From positions 930,001 to 994,000 of the forward strand of contig NZ_JAAOIY010000001.1 in NCBI RefSeq assembly GCF_013184495.1: a DNA stretch of 64,000 nucleotides. The letters are read 5' to 3'. Both the position numbers and the translations under genes were made by a program. The DNA is from Sporosarcina jiandibaonis (GTDB lineage: Bacteria; Bacillota; Bacilli; Bacillales_A; Planococcaceae). Of this stretch, positions 26,290 through 36,416 are shown piece by piece (position 1 is the stretch's first letter; every line of letters starts with the position of its first letter). The notes beneath the pieces were generated by a model. That model was not told the DNA's origin and searched no databases. It saw only the letters and a program-made list of their open reading frames with translations.

Positions 26290-27831
26290 TTATACAGGAT
26301 ATACTGGATGTTTTCGCGGTGCTTGTGCAATTTCTTTCGTACTATACAATCTGAAACGATCTGCAAGCACGCTTCTTAAGTCCGATGGCTCGATGATATC
26401 ATCGATAATCATTTCCGATGCCATTTTATAAATATCGATTTCTTCTTTATATTCCCTGTGTTTCTCTTGAACGAAAGCAAGTTTTTCTTTCGGATCTTCG
26501 ATGGACTCAATTTTATTTGAGTAGACCGCGTTTACAGCAGCCTCCGGACCCATAACCGCAATTTGCGCAGTTGGAAGCGCAATGCAAACATCTGGCTCAA
26601 ACGCCGGACCCGCCATTGCGTATAGACCTGCGCCGTATGCTTTTCGAACGATGACCGAAATTTTCGGAACCGTAGCTGAACTCATTGCCATAATCAGTTT
26701 TGCACCATGGCGAATAATGCCTGCTCTTTCCACGCTTGTTCCAATCATGAATCCGGGTACATCAGCTAAGAATAGCAATGGAATTGAAAACGCATCGCAT
26801 AAATTGATGAATTTCGTTGCTTTATCCGCAGAATCGACGAATAGTACGCCGCCTTTTACTTTCGGTTGATTCGCAATAATTCCCACGGGTTGCCCTTCGA
26901 TTCGTGCCAACCCTGTAATAATTTCTGGAGCGAATAATTTTTTCACATCGAAGAAACTGCCCTCATCGATTAATGCATCGATTGCTTCATACATATCGAA
27001 CGGAGCATTTTGGTTCTCCGGGATGATTGCTTCTAATGTACGCCCTGCTTTCGCTTCAATTGTTTCTTTGACTGCAGGTTTTTCTGTGTAATTTGCCGGG
27101 AAGTATTCAAGGTAACGACGTGCTTCAGCAATTGCTTCTTCTTCGTTCGCAGCAAGCACATCCCCGCACCCACTAATCGAACAATGCATTCGGGCGCCGC
27201 CCATTTGTTCAAGCGTTACTTTTTCACCGATAACCTTTTCTGCCATTCGCGGTGATCCAAGATACATCGATGCATTTCCCTCCACCATGATAAGCAAGTC
27301 GCAAAATGCTGGAATATAAGCTCCGCCTGCTGCCGATGGACCAAACAAAATACAAATCTGCGGAATGAAACCAGATAGTCTTACTTGGTTATGAAATATC
27401 TTTCCCGCACCGCGGCGATTCGGGAACATTTCTAGCTGATCAGTGATTCGCGCACCTGCTGAATCGACCAGATACAGCATCGGAACACGATTTTTTTCAG
27501 CAATTTCTTGAATACGAATGATTTTTTCAACAGTTTTAGCGCCCCAAGAACCTGCTTTAACCGTGGAATCATTCGCCATCACGCAAACAGTTTGCCCGTT
27601 AACTTTCCCCATTGCTGTAACGACGCCGTCTGCCGGAAGATCTCCTGCTTCATAATTCGCGAAACGTCCATCTTCCGTGTATTCCCCGTTATCAAAGAGC
27701 AGTGCCAAGCGGTCTCTCGCGAACAGTTTATTTTGTTCTTTTAGGCGTTCATGGTATTTCGGATGACCGCCTGCAAAGATTTCTTTCAGTTTCGAATCAA
27801 GATCTTTATTGTACTCAACTTTTTCTACCAT
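26290..27831 (-). CDS. Acyl-CoA carboxylase carboxyltransferase subunit
   Basis: 513-residue beta-type carboxyltransferase of the propionyl/methylmalonyl/methylcrotonyl-CoA group, which moves CO2 from carboxybiotin to an acyl-CoA. Two crotonase-like halves: N-terminal AGARITDQLEMFPNRRGAGKIFHNQV and FGPSAAGGAYIPAFCD, C-terminal FADVPGFMIGTSVERAGIIRHGAKLI and RKAYGAGLYAMAGPAFEPDV. The ATG has GGAAGGGG upstream. Works with the biotinyl protein and biotin carboxylase encoded just upstream. Acyl specificity cannot be decided from the sequence; propionyl- or methylcrotonyl-CoA are likeliest. Confidence 0.93.
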   Translation of the reverse strand: MVEKVEYNKDLDSKLKEIFAGGHPKYHERLKEQNKLFARDRLALLFDNGEYTEDGRFANYEAGDLPADGVVTAMGKVNGQTVCVMANDSTVKAGSWGAKTVEKIIRIQEIAEKNRVPMLYLVDSAGARITDQLEMFPNRRGAGKIFHNQVRLSGFIPQICILFGPSAAGGAYIPAFCDLLIMVEGNASMYLGSPRMAEKVIGEKVTLEQMGGARMHCSISGCGDVLAANEEEAIAEARRYLEYFPANYTEKPAVKETIEAKAGRTLEAIIPENQNAPFDMYEAIDALIDEGSFFDVKKLFAPEIITGLARIEGQPVGIIANQPKVKGGVLFVDSADKATKFINLCDAFSIPLLFLADVPGFMIGTSVERAGIIRHGAKLIMAMSSATVPKISVIVRKAYGAGLYAMAGPAFEPDVCIALPTAQIAVMGPEAAVNAVYSNKIESIEDPKEKLAFVQEKHREYKEEIDIYKMASEMIIDDIIEPSDLRSVLADRFRLYSTKEIAQAPRKHPVYPV

Positions 27832-27878
27832 CCCAATCCCCTTCCCTTATTAAAACATGAGTTGACGCCCTTTAGCGA

Positions 27879-28094
27879 TTACTCCCCTAAAGTAATTAGA
27901 ACGTCGTTTTCATTTACAAAATCGCCAACATTCACATTGATAGCTGTCACTATACCTGCTGTTTCTGCTTCAACTGGAATTTCCATTTTCATTGATTCGA
28001 GAACAATCACGACTTGGCCCGCCGCCACTTGTTCTCCTACTGCTACATTTACTGTAAATACTGTTCCCGCCATTGATGATTTTAATTGTGTCAT
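27879..28094 (-). CDS. Small biotin/lipoyl carrier protein
   Basis: 71-residue single biotinyl domain. The modified lysine is K36 in ESMKME, flanked by the usual MAGTVF and GDFVNENDVLITL strands. It is the mobile arm shared by the carboxylase on one side and the carboxyltransferase on the other, 15 nt and 48 nt away. Similar in size and context to B. subtilis YngHB. Confidence 0.93.
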   Translation of the reverse strand: MTQLKSSMAGTVFTVNVAVGEQVAAGQVVIVLESMKMEIPVEAETAGIVTAINVNVGDFVNENDVLITLGE

Positions 28095-28109
28095 AATAAT
28101 TTCCTCCTC

Positions 28110-29453
28110 TTATTTTTTCGACCAATCATTGAGAATCGCTGTCGTATAAGTGCCCGCCTTGAACGAATTCACATTCAAAACTTCTGTGAATAATGGAATA
28201 TTCGTTTTTAATCCTTCAATCTCAATTTCTGAGAAGTAAGCTTTCGATTTTTCAATTGCTTCATCTCGGGTTTTCCCATGGACAATCACTTTTGAAATTA
28301 ATGGATCATAAAAGGGAGTGACTTTTCCGTTTTCGGCGTAGCCATTATCGATTCGTATACCGTCCAATTCACTTTGCAAGTTTAGTTTCGTGATTGTTCC
28401 CGGAGATGGCATGAACGTTTTTGGGTCTTCGGCATACACGCGAAACTCTAACGCATGCCCATTAAGTTGAATGTCATCTTGATTTTTAACTGGAAGTTCA
28501 TTCCCGCGGGCAACTTCTATTTGCCACTCGACAAGATCATATCCAGTAACTTCTTCCGTCACAGGGTGTTCAACTTGAAGTCTCGTGTTCATCTCTAGGA
28601 AGTAGATTTCATCATTTTCATCGACGATAAATTCTACCGTTCCCGCGTTTTTGTAGTTCACTGCTTTTGCCGCGTCAACTGCCGCTTGATAAAGACGACT
28701 TTTCGTTTCATCCGACAAATTCGGCGACGGCGACTCTTCAATCACTTTTTGATTGCGCCGTTGCACGGAACAATTTCTTTCGAATAAATGAACAATATTT
28801 CCAGCATCGTCACCAAAAATCTGGACTTCAATATGTCTGGCATTCGTAATATACTTTTCAATGAAAACAAGATCATTTCCAAAGTACATTTTCGCGCGAT
28901 TTTTCACCGAATCGAACTGTTGACTGAGCGCTTGCTCACTTTCACAGCGCACCATTCCGACCCCGCCGCCGCCTGCACTCGCCTTCAACATGATCGGATA
29001 TCCGATTGTCTTTGCGACACGCATTGCCTCTTCTAATGAATCCACGCCATCATCAGTACCAGGCACAACAGGAACAGATGCGGCTTTCATCGTAGACCTG
29101 GATCCGACTTTGTCCCCCATCTCAGAAATCGTCAAAGCATCCGGCCCAATAAATTTCAGACCCGCTTCTGATACTTGAGACGCAAAATCGACGTTTTCAG
29201 ACAGCAACCCATACCCCGGATGAATGCCGTCCGCTCCTTCACGTAAAGCAATTTTTAAAATTTCTTCCCCTTTTAAGTAAGACTGCTGCACGGGTGGCGG
29301 CCCGATTAAAAATGCGGAATCGGCTTCTTTTACAAACGGCATATCTTCGTCAGCTTCAGAATAAATCGCAATTGTTTCAATGCCGAGGCGTTTGCACGTA
29401 TGTATGATCCTACTTGCAATTTCCCCACGATTTGCAATCAGTATCTTTTTCAT
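28110..29453 (-). CDS. Biotin carboxylase subunit of acyl-CoA carboxylase
   Basis: 447-residue ATP-grasp biotin carboxylase. Start at ATG 29451-29453 (MKKILIANRGEIASRI), which has GGGGG 7 nt upstream and gives the usual length; longer readings add unrelated residues. Motifs: YSEADEDMPFVKEAD, GIHPGYGLLSEN, ATP-binding KASAGGGGVGMV, ERNCSVQRRNQKVIEESPS and FLEMNTRLQVEHPVTE. It is AccC-like but sits with a dedicated carrier and transferase, so it is probably for acyl-CoA breakdown rather than fatty-acid synthesis. Promoter carries a cre box. Confidence 0.94.
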   Translation of the reverse strand: MKKILIANRGEIASRIIHTCKRLGIETIAIYSEADEDMPFVKEADSAFLIGPPPVQQSYLKGEEILKIALREGADGIHPGYGLLSENVDFASQVSEAGLKFIGPDALTISEMGDKVGSRSTMKAASVPVVPGTDDGVDSLEEAMRVAKTIGYPIMLKASAGGGGVGMVRCESEQALSQQFDSVKNRAKMYFGNDLVFIEKYITNARHIEVQIFGDDAGNIVHLFERNCSVQRRNQKVIEESPSPNLSDETKSRLYQAAVDAAKAVNYKNAGTVEFIVDENDEIYFLEMNTRLQVEHPVTEEVTGYDLVEWQIEVARGNELPVKNQDDIQLNGHALEFRVYAEDPKTFMPSPGTITKLNLQSELDGIRIDNGYAENGKVTPFYDPLISKVIVHGKTRDEAIEKSKAYFSEIEIEGLKTNIPLFTEVLNVNSFKAGTYTTAILNDWSKK

Positions 29454-29505
29454 ATGTTTCATCCCCCAAACTTTTTGAAAGTGAAATCTCCCATTCAATT
29501 ACTAG

Positions 29506-29533
29506 TTTATACGATAAGTGAAACCGTTTTCAA
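29506..29533 (-). promoter_or_regulatory. Promoter of the acyl-CoA carboxylase operon with overlapping cre box
   Basis: Minus strand: -35 TTGAAA (29528-29533), 16-bp spacer, -10 TATAAA (29506-29511). The 14-mer TGAAAACGGTTTCA (29519-29532) overlaps the -35 box and spacer and matches the CcpA cre consensus TGWAANCGNTNWCA at every fixed position. This predicts catabolite repression by steric block. Confidence 0.82.
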
Positions 29534-29577
29534 CCTTTGTCTGAAATTAGTCTATTTTCATTCGCTTAATCTTTGTT

Positions 29578-30330
29578 TCATTGCAAAAAGCGTTTGACTG
29601 CATCATGGTGCGCTTCGCTTTCCCATAGAATCGAGCAATGCTGTGCTTCTCCCAACATTCGGTCCTTGATAAAATCGGCAGTCCACTTACGGATTGCAAT
29701 GGTTTTATAGGCCCGGTGAACAGCTGGATGAATCTTCAACATCTTTTCAAGAAACTGTGCGAGTCCTTCTTCCGCAGTCCCGCTATACAATTCAGTCGCC
29801 CATCCGATTTCTAACATTTCCTCGGCGCTATGAACTTCGGCTTCGGATAATAAGCGGAATACTTGGTCGTGCTTGCCGAACTTCTCAAATAATAATGTTG
29901 CGCCGCCCCAACCTGTTGTGATTGCAAGTGTTCCTTGTATGAAGCCCGCTTTTGCCTGATCAGAAACAACGCGGTAATCGCATGCGGTTGCAAGCTCGCA
30001 GCCGCCCCCGACAGCTGTTCCGTTCACAAGAGCAATCACAGGCATCGGAAGCGTTGCGACTCGGTGTAAAAGACCTGCCATTCGACTGAGCATAGGAAAG
30101 GAATCCTCTGCAGTTTGAAGGTCCTGGTACTCCGACAAATCTCCTCCTGAGCAAAATGCACGGTCTCCCGCTCCTGTAATGACAACGAATGATATGTCTG
30201 AATTATTTTCGATCTTCTCCAAAAAAGATTCCAGTCCGTCGACTACTTCTGTATTTATCGCATTCCTCATTTCAGGTCGATCAATCATGAATGTCGCAAT
30301 GTTTTCTTCAATTGTAATTTTAAATGCCAA
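29578..30330 (-). CDS. Enoyl-CoA hydratase/isomerase family protein
   Basis: 250-residue crotonase-fold protein. Start set at TTG 30328-30330 (MAFKITIEENIATF) because AGGAGGTG lies 8 nt upstream; a longer reading would include non-homologous residues and the promoter. Oxyanion-hole motifs FCSGGDLSEYQDL and NGTAVGGGCELATACDYRV are present. The second glutamate region differs from classical hydratases (ITTGWGGATLLFEKFG), so a related decarboxylase or isomerase activity is possible. Upstream of, and on the same strand as, the carboxylase operon, which has its own promoter. Confidence 0.88.
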   Translation of the reverse strand: MAFKITIEENIATFMIDRPEMRNAINTEVVDGLESFLEKIENNSDISFVVITGAGDRAFCSGGDLSEYQDLQTAEDSFPMLSRMAGLLHRVATLPMPVIALVNGTAVGGGCELATACDYRVVSDQAKAGFIQGTLAITTGWGGATLLFEKFGKHDQVFRLLSEAEVHSAEEMLEIGWATELYSGTAEEGLAQFLEKMLKIHPAVHRAYKTIAIRKWTADFIKDRMLGEAQHCSILWESEAHHDAVKRFLQ

Positions 30331-30358
30331 TAAAATTGCACCTCCTGTATATAGCTCT

Positions 30359-30367
30359 AGTATACCA
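30359..30367 (-). promoter_or_regulatory. Extended -10 promoter of the enoyl-CoA hydratase gene
   Basis: Minus strand TGGTATACT, an extended -10 element (TGnTATAAT-like). It lies about 30 nt upstream of the TTG start. No good -35 hexamer at 17 bp. Confidence 0.5.
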
Positions 30368-30387
30368 ATTGCAGGAAATTTACGCAT

Positions 30388-30430
30388 AGAAAAAAGGCTA
30401 CCGAGATCCATGGTCTCACGGCAGCCTTTA
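30388..30430 (-). terminator. Terminator of yceD-rpmF
   Basis: Minus strand AAAGGCTGCCGTGAGA pairs with TCTCGGTAGCCTTT around a short loop, followed by TTTTCT. It lies 41 nt after the rpmF stop. Confidence 0.9.
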
Positions 30431-30471
30431 TAGAGGACGTTCAAAAACATTCTCTATGTATACGAATGTAA

Positions 30472-30645
30472 TTATTCGCCTACGATTTCTTTTCCTTTGT
30501 AGTGTCCGCATGATTTACAAATGCGGTGTGCTAGCTTTTGTTCGCCACAGTTATCACATGTAGCCATTCCTGGTACTTGTAGTTTAAAATGTGTACGACG
30601 TTTTTTCGTTACAGTTTTAGATGTTCTTCTTTTTGGTACAGCCAT
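30472..30645 (-). CDS. rpmF: 50S ribosomal protein L32, zinc-binding form
   Basis: 57-residue ribosomal protein starting [21 protein letters not shown]. Four cysteines at 30, 33, 43 and 46 (CDNC...CKSC) form the zinc ribbon. The ATG at 30643-30645 has a GGAGGTG site; a longer frame extends three codons upstream across that site. Co-transcribed with yceD, 27 nt upstream. Confidence 0.98.
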   Translation of the reverse strand: MAVPKRRTSKTVTKKRRTHFKLQVPGMATCDNCGEQKLAHRICKSCGHYKGKEIVGE

Positions 30646-30672
30646 CTGGGGCACCTCCTTAAACGAATTACC

Positions 30673-31206
30673 TTATTCGTCTTTCTTCTCAAATAAGTTT
30701 GCCAATCCGGCAAGCCTCGGATCCACTTTTGTTTCACGTTCTTCTTGGAGCCGAGCATTGTACTCCTCGTCGGTCGCATATGACCAACCTTTACCTTCAA
30801 CCGTCTTCACATCTTCAGCTTGTTCGCTGAAAACTTGGAGCGGTACTTCAAGGAGGACGAGCTCCTCAAAGACGGGAGTCAAGTCAACAAAATCTCCGCT
30901 GACTTGATGAATTTCATCATCGGACGCTAGTTCCGTCTCATCCCAACTGAATCGTTCAGTCGATTCAATTAAGAATGGAAAAGCGACATCTTCCCACGTT
31001 CGGGCACAAGGCAGTATCATCGTTCCTTCAAGCCGGAATCGGCACGTGAGATTACTCGAGCCAATTGTACAACTTCCGGTTACATGGATAGGCTTGATAT
31101 CCCGGATATCCGGGTTCCGTTTTTTAACGGAATCAAGGTTAACCGTTTCGTCAAACGGCATGTCCCCTTGCCTGTATCTCTGCAATTGATTGATGGACCA
31201 TTTCAT
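30673..31206 (-). CDS. ylbN: YceD family protein (DUF177)
   Basis: 177-residue DUF177 protein. Start at ATG 31204-31206 (MKWSINQLQRYRQGDMPF) behind TGAGGTG. Conserved VTGSCTIGSSNLTCRFRLEGTMILPCARTWEDVAFPF includes the paired cysteines of the family. Linked to rpmF across bacteria and associated with 23S rRNA maturation or accumulation in E. coli and plants; the mechanism is not visible here. Confidence 0.93.
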   Translation of the reverse strand: MKWSINQLQRYRQGDMPFDETVNLDSVKKRNPDIRDIKPIHVTGSCTIGSSNLTCRFRLEGTMILPCARTWEDVAFPFLIESTERFSWDETELASDDEIHQVSGDFVDLTPVFEELVLLEVPLQVFSEQAEDVKTVEGKGWSYATDEEYNARLQEERETKVDPRLAGLANLFEKKDE

Positions 31207-31233
31207 GTCGATCACCTCAAGACAACATTCTTG

Positions 31234-31262
31234 ATTATATAATGGGAACAAAGGGATGTCAA
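31234..31262 (-). promoter_or_regulatory. Consensus sigma-A promoter of yceD-rpmF
   Basis: Minus strand: TTGACA (31257-31262), 17-bp spacer, TATAAT (31234-31239), a full consensus. The predicted transcript starts near 31227, about 20 nt before the yceD ATG. Strength fits a ribosomal protein operon. Confidence 0.9.
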
Positions 31263-31271
31263 GATAATTTC

Positions 31272-31301
31272 TTGTCACTTCACCATTCCCATAGGTATAA
31301 T
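31272..31301 (+). promoter_or_regulatory. Sigma-A promoter of tmcAL
   Basis: TTGTCA (31272-31277), 18-bp spacer, TATAAT (31296-31301). Back to back with the yceD promoter; the two -35 boxes are about 10 bp apart. Confidence 0.75.
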
Positions 31302-31330
31302 AATATCATTGTAACAAAGGAGTGACAGCT

Positions 31331-32554
31331 TTGAAAGCAACAGGAATTATCGTTGAATACAATCCGTTTCATAACGGACATAAATTTCATGCATCACAAG
31401 CACGGGAGACGACAAATGCAGACATTGTTATCGCCGTCATGAGCGGTAATTTCTTGCAGCGTGGAGAACCTGCTTTTGTCGATAAATGGTCGCGCTCGAA
31501 AATGGCGCTTCAAAACGGCGTTGATCTCGTATTTGAACTTCCGTATGCATTCGCTACAGCACATGCTCCTGTATTTGCACAGGGGGCCATTCAAATTCTG
31601 GATGCCGCCCGATGTCAATCCTTTTGTTTCGGAAGCGAAGACGGCAATATAGAACCTTTTAACAATAGTTTAGAGCTTTTAACCAATGCGGAAAATGAAT
31701 ATGAAGAAACTATAAAAGAGTCAGTGCGCGAAGGCATGAGTTATCCTAAAGCACTTAATTCGGCATATCAACAAGCCATTCACTCTTCCGCATCTGAAAA
31801 GCCTTTTGCAGATTTAACGAAGCCGAATAATATTTTGGGTTTTCATTATTTGCAAGCCGCCTGGAACATTCAATCATCTATGAAAGCTGCGACTATATCC
31901 CGTATTGTAGCTGACTATCATGACGATGCGGTTGAAGGAAATTCCATCGCAAGCGCTACTGGAATCCGTAAATCCTTTTTCGAATCAAATTCGCTTGAAT
32001 CCGTAAGCGGATTTTATCCAGAAGAAACTTATGATGCATTACGCGAATGGCAAGCCGAGCGCCAATCGTTCGGGAATTGGGACACATTTTACCCTTTTTT
32101 AAGATTCACAATCCTTCGGGAAGGGCCCGAGCGGCTGAGTCAAATCGCTGATGTGACAGAAGGCATTGAAAACCTTTTCTATCGTGCTGCTGAAACTAGC
32201 GGGACTTTTGAAGAGTTCATGAATAAAGTCAAATCGAAAAGGTATACATGGACTAGAATCCAGCGCATGCTCACCCATATCTTCACCGGATTCACGTATG
32301 ATATACGCCGTCAAATTGATGCGCCTTCCTATTTGCGCTTGTTGGGAATGACACAACAAGGCAGGCTTTATTTAAATGAAAATAAAAAGGACTTAAAACT
32401 TCCGCTTGTCAGTAAAGTCGCCGCCTTCTCAGATCCATCAATGAAAATGGATATTCATGCATCAAATATGTATGCACTTGGAATCGCACAAGGGACAGAC
32501 CAGACCTTGATTGGTGCCGATTATAAGCAAGCTCCTATTTTCTTTCGTGACTGA
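31331..32554 (+). CDS. tmcAL: tRNA(Met) cytidine acetate ligase TmcAL
   Basis: 407-residue enzyme that makes N4-acetylcytidine at the wobble base of elongator tRNA-Met from acetate and ATP (YlbM family). Nucleotidyltransferase motifs near the N-terminus: GIIVEYNPFHNGHKFH (HxGH) and MSGNFLQRGEPAFVDKW; later KPNNILGFHYLQA and SATGIRKSFFE. TTG at 31331 chosen because GGAG lies 8 nt upstream and the protein then begins like B. subtilis TmcAL. Confidence 0.95.
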   Translation: MKATGIIVEYNPFHNGHKFHASQARETTNADIVIAVMSGNFLQRGEPAFVDKWSRSKMALQNGVDLVFELPYAFATAHAPVFAQGAIQILDAARCQSFCFGSEDGNIEPFNNSLELLTNAENEYEETIKESVREGMSYPKALNSAYQQAIHSSASEKPFADLTKPNNILGFHYLQAAWNIQSSMKAATISRIVADYHDDAVEGNSIASATGIRKSFFESNSLESVSGFYPEETYDALREWQAERQSFGNWDTFYPFLRFTILREGPERLSQIADVTEGIENLFYRAAETSGTFEEFMNKVKSKRYTWTRIQRMLTHIFTGFTYDIRRQIDAPSYLRLLGMTQQGRLYLNENKKDLKLPLVSKVAAFSDPSMKMDIHASNMYALGIAQGTDQTLIGADYKQAPIFFRD

Positions 32555-32571
32555 TTGACTAGGGAAACATA

Positions 32572-32613
32572 GAGAGTACTTTGAATGCTTCATTATTCAA
32601 GTACTCTTTTTTC
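32572..32613 (+). terminator. Terminator of tmcAL
   Basis: AGAGTACTTTGAAT pairs with ATTCAAGTACTCT (one bulge), followed by TTTTTTC. It lies 18 nt after the stop codon. Confidence 0.92.
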
Positions 32614-32670
32614 GGTGTTTTTTCATATAGCGTCTACCACTGCGGGCGGTGTTGAAGCATTATGGAGAAG

Positions 32671-32950
32671 GAAACGTTTTTGGCAAACTTGGAAACGTTT
32701 CGCGTGAAGTAGGAAACGTTTTCACGAAAGAAGGAAACACTTTGCTCAAACTAAGAAACGTTATCGAAACAAGGAAACGTTTTTGGCAAACTTGGAAACG
32801 TTTGACGTGAACCAAGAAACGTTTTCACGAAAGAAGGAAACGCTTTGCTCAAACTAAGAAACGTTGTCGAAACAAGGAAACGTTTTTGGCAAACAAGGAT
32901 ACGTTTGGCGTGAAGCAAGAAACGTTTTCACGCAAGAAGGAGACGTTAAT
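32671..32950. repeat. Higher-order array of 21-bp GAAACGTTT units
   Basis: GAAACG-type cores start at 32671, 32692, 32713, 32734, 32755, 32774, 32795, 32816, 32837, 32858, 32877, 32898, 32919 and 32940. Intervals are 21 bp except two of 19. Five consecutive units form a 103-bp superunit: the same five tails recur in order from 32671, 32774 and 32877. The core AAACGTTT is palindromic. The array lies between the converging terminators of tmcAL and pbuX and encodes no credible protein. Confidence 0.93.
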
Positions 32951-32954
32951 TTCA

Positions 32955-33001
32955 ATAAAAAAAGCATAGGAGAAGAATTATTGAAATTCCTCCTATGCTT
33001 A
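32955..33001 (-). terminator. Terminator of xpt-pbuX
   Basis: Minus strand AAGCATAGGAG and CTCCTATGCTT form an 11-bp stem with a loop of about 18 nt, followed by TTTTTATT. It starts close to the pbuX stop codon. Confidence 0.92.
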
Positions 33002-33009
33002 ATCTCCTC

Positions 33010-34910
<1,901 letters not shown>

Positions 34911-34930
34911 TCACATTTCACGATCGAAGG

Positions 34931-35123
34931 ACAAAAAAAGCCCAAAGACCGTGCATCCAATCATGACTAGAGTGGAGCAATGTCCTTCGAGCTTTTATCG
35001 AAAGGAAATGAAAAGGAGGCATGCTTGAATTATAAAGCATGACCCTTCCATTGCTTCTCATAGTCGATTTGTTTACGGCAAATCGGTAGAAACTTGCAGG
35101 CCATATTCCCGCGATTATATGAG
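34931..35123 (-). promoter_or_regulatory. Purine (guanine-type) riboswitch with terminator platform
   Basis: Minus-strand aptamer 35057-35123 has the family landmarks CTCATATAATC, GGGAATATGGCC, GTTTCTACC, CCGTAAA and GACTATGAG. The specificity base corresponding to C74 is cytosine (complement of base 35063), so guanine or hypoxanthine is sensed rather than adenine. A long terminator follows at 34931-34996, with an AAAGCTCGAAGGAC / GGTCTTTGGGCTTT stem and a U run. Guanine binding should shut off xpt-pbuX. Confidence 0.96.
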
Positions 35124-35233
35124 TGAATGTTATTAGAATGTTTTTATTGTAACATGTGTTTATCATTTTTCAACAGGTTTTGCTAGTAATGTAAAATTCA
35201 TATACTTCTATATTTTACAAGACTTCATGCTGT

Positions 35234-36280
35234 TCATTTCGGTTCGAGCTTTTCTAAGTATTCGAGCGCATCATCAATCGTTTTCACTGGAACGATTTTC
35301 ATTTTCGTACCAATCTTTTTTGCCATTGCGACGGCTTCCTCGTAATTTGTTTGCAAGCCAGGATTTTTATCGAGCACTTCTTTCGGCAACTCATCATCTG
35401 GGGCAAAGAAGATTTCGACACCTTTACGCGATGCTGCGATTACTTTGAAATCAGCCCCTCCGATTCTTCCGACAGTGCCATCTTCCAGCATTTCTCCAGT
35501 ACCGGCTATGTTGTAACCTTTTGTGAGATCTTCATCAAGTAGTCGATTCATTATTTCCAATGTAAACATCAACCCCGCCGAAGGTCCGCCAATATTCGAT
35601 GTGTGCATTGTCACTTCTGGTTCTGCCGTTATTGTTCGGTCTTCTAAAAATTGGACACCCAATCCTACACGACCATCACCATTAGGTATTTCTTTTAATT
35701 TGACGATTACGTTTTTTTCATCATCATTTCTTTTTAGCGTCAGACTAACTTCATCGTCTGGGAGCTTTCGTGAAATAATGTCGGCGAACTGGCCTGATTC
35801 TGTTAATTGAACGCCGTCTACTACTTGGATTTTATCACCGGCTTCTAAAATACCAGCGGCAGCGCCATCCTCTAACACGCTCATAATTGACACCCCGTCA
35901 AAGCTGACATCAATTGGAATATCTGCCCTATCAAAAGCAACTGTTATCGCATTAAATTGCGAGTCAGACATCAACCTATTTTGGCGCACATTATATTCAG
36001 TTTCACTTTCACCCGATCTTCGAACCTGCTTTGCCGGGAGAATTTTTCGTTGATCTGAAAACTTTGAATAGACGTATGACGCTGCCGTTGCTTTCGATAA
36101 TGAAATCGTCATTAAACTAAAGGTCCCGACATCATTCTCGTCCCCGCCTTCGACTTCTACTAAAGGCGTCAGATCATATGCCCCGCCTGGTTTTGATATG
36201 TAAATGTCCATCGGATACACAAACAAGATCGCGACTATGATCATAATAATTCCAGTTATGCCAATTCTTTTCGTTTTCAT
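35234..36280 (-). CDS. ylbL: PDZ-Lon family membrane protease YlbL
   Basis: 348-residue membrane-anchored serine protease. Start at ATG 36278-36280 (MKTKRIGITG) behind GGAGGTG. One N-terminal span (about 7-25), a PDZ domain (about 120-200, ISVMEDG-like VSIMSVLEDGAAAGILEAGDKI) and a C-terminal Lon-type S16 domain. The catalytic serine is in IGGPSAGLMFTLEI; the lysine is in VGRIGGADFKVIAASRKGV. In B. subtilis the YlbL protease degrades a DNA-damage cell-division inhibitor. Confidence 0.93.
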   Translation of the reverse strand: MKTKRIGITGIIMIIVAILFVYPMDIYISKPGGAYDLTPLVEVEGGDENDVGTFSLMTISLSKATAASYVYSKFSDQRKILPAKQVRRSGESETEYNVRQNRLMSDSQFNAITVAFDRADIPIDVSFDGVSIMSVLEDGAAAGILEAGDKIQVVDGVQLTESGQFADIISRKLPDDEVSLTLKRNDDEKNVIVKLKEIPNGDGRVGLGVQFLEDRTITAEPEVTMHTSNIGGPSAGLMFTLEIMNRLLDEDLTKGYNIAGTGEMLEDGTVGRIGGADFKVIAASRKGVEIFFAPDDELPKEVLDKNPGLQTNYEEAVAMAKKIGTKMKIVPVKTIDDALEYLEKLEPK

Positions 36281-36389
36281 TTTTGTGCACCTCCGATTAT
36301 TAATAGCCTGTACGGTTATGACATATATAGTAGTGTATCGGATTAATTTCATTTTATTTTTTACTCCCTAAATGGAAGGAGCGGAGTGC

Positions 36390-36416
36390 ATGTACGCTAA
36401 ACTATGCACATACTAG
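36390..36416 (+). CDS. Possible 8-codon leader peptide coupled to ylbJ
   Basis: ATG at 36390 follows a GGAGCGGAG ribosome site and encodes MYAKLCTY before TAG at 36414-36416. The ylbJ ATG starts at the very next base (36417) and has no ribosome site of its own. The layout suggests that ylbJ is translated by reinitiation after this minicistron. Expression is unproven. Confidence 0.45.
   Translation: MYAKLCTY

Noticed and set aside
32671..32950. CRISPR-like array
   Set aside because: Units are only 19-21 bp, the supposed spacers recur in fixed order every 103 bp, and no cas gene is nearby.
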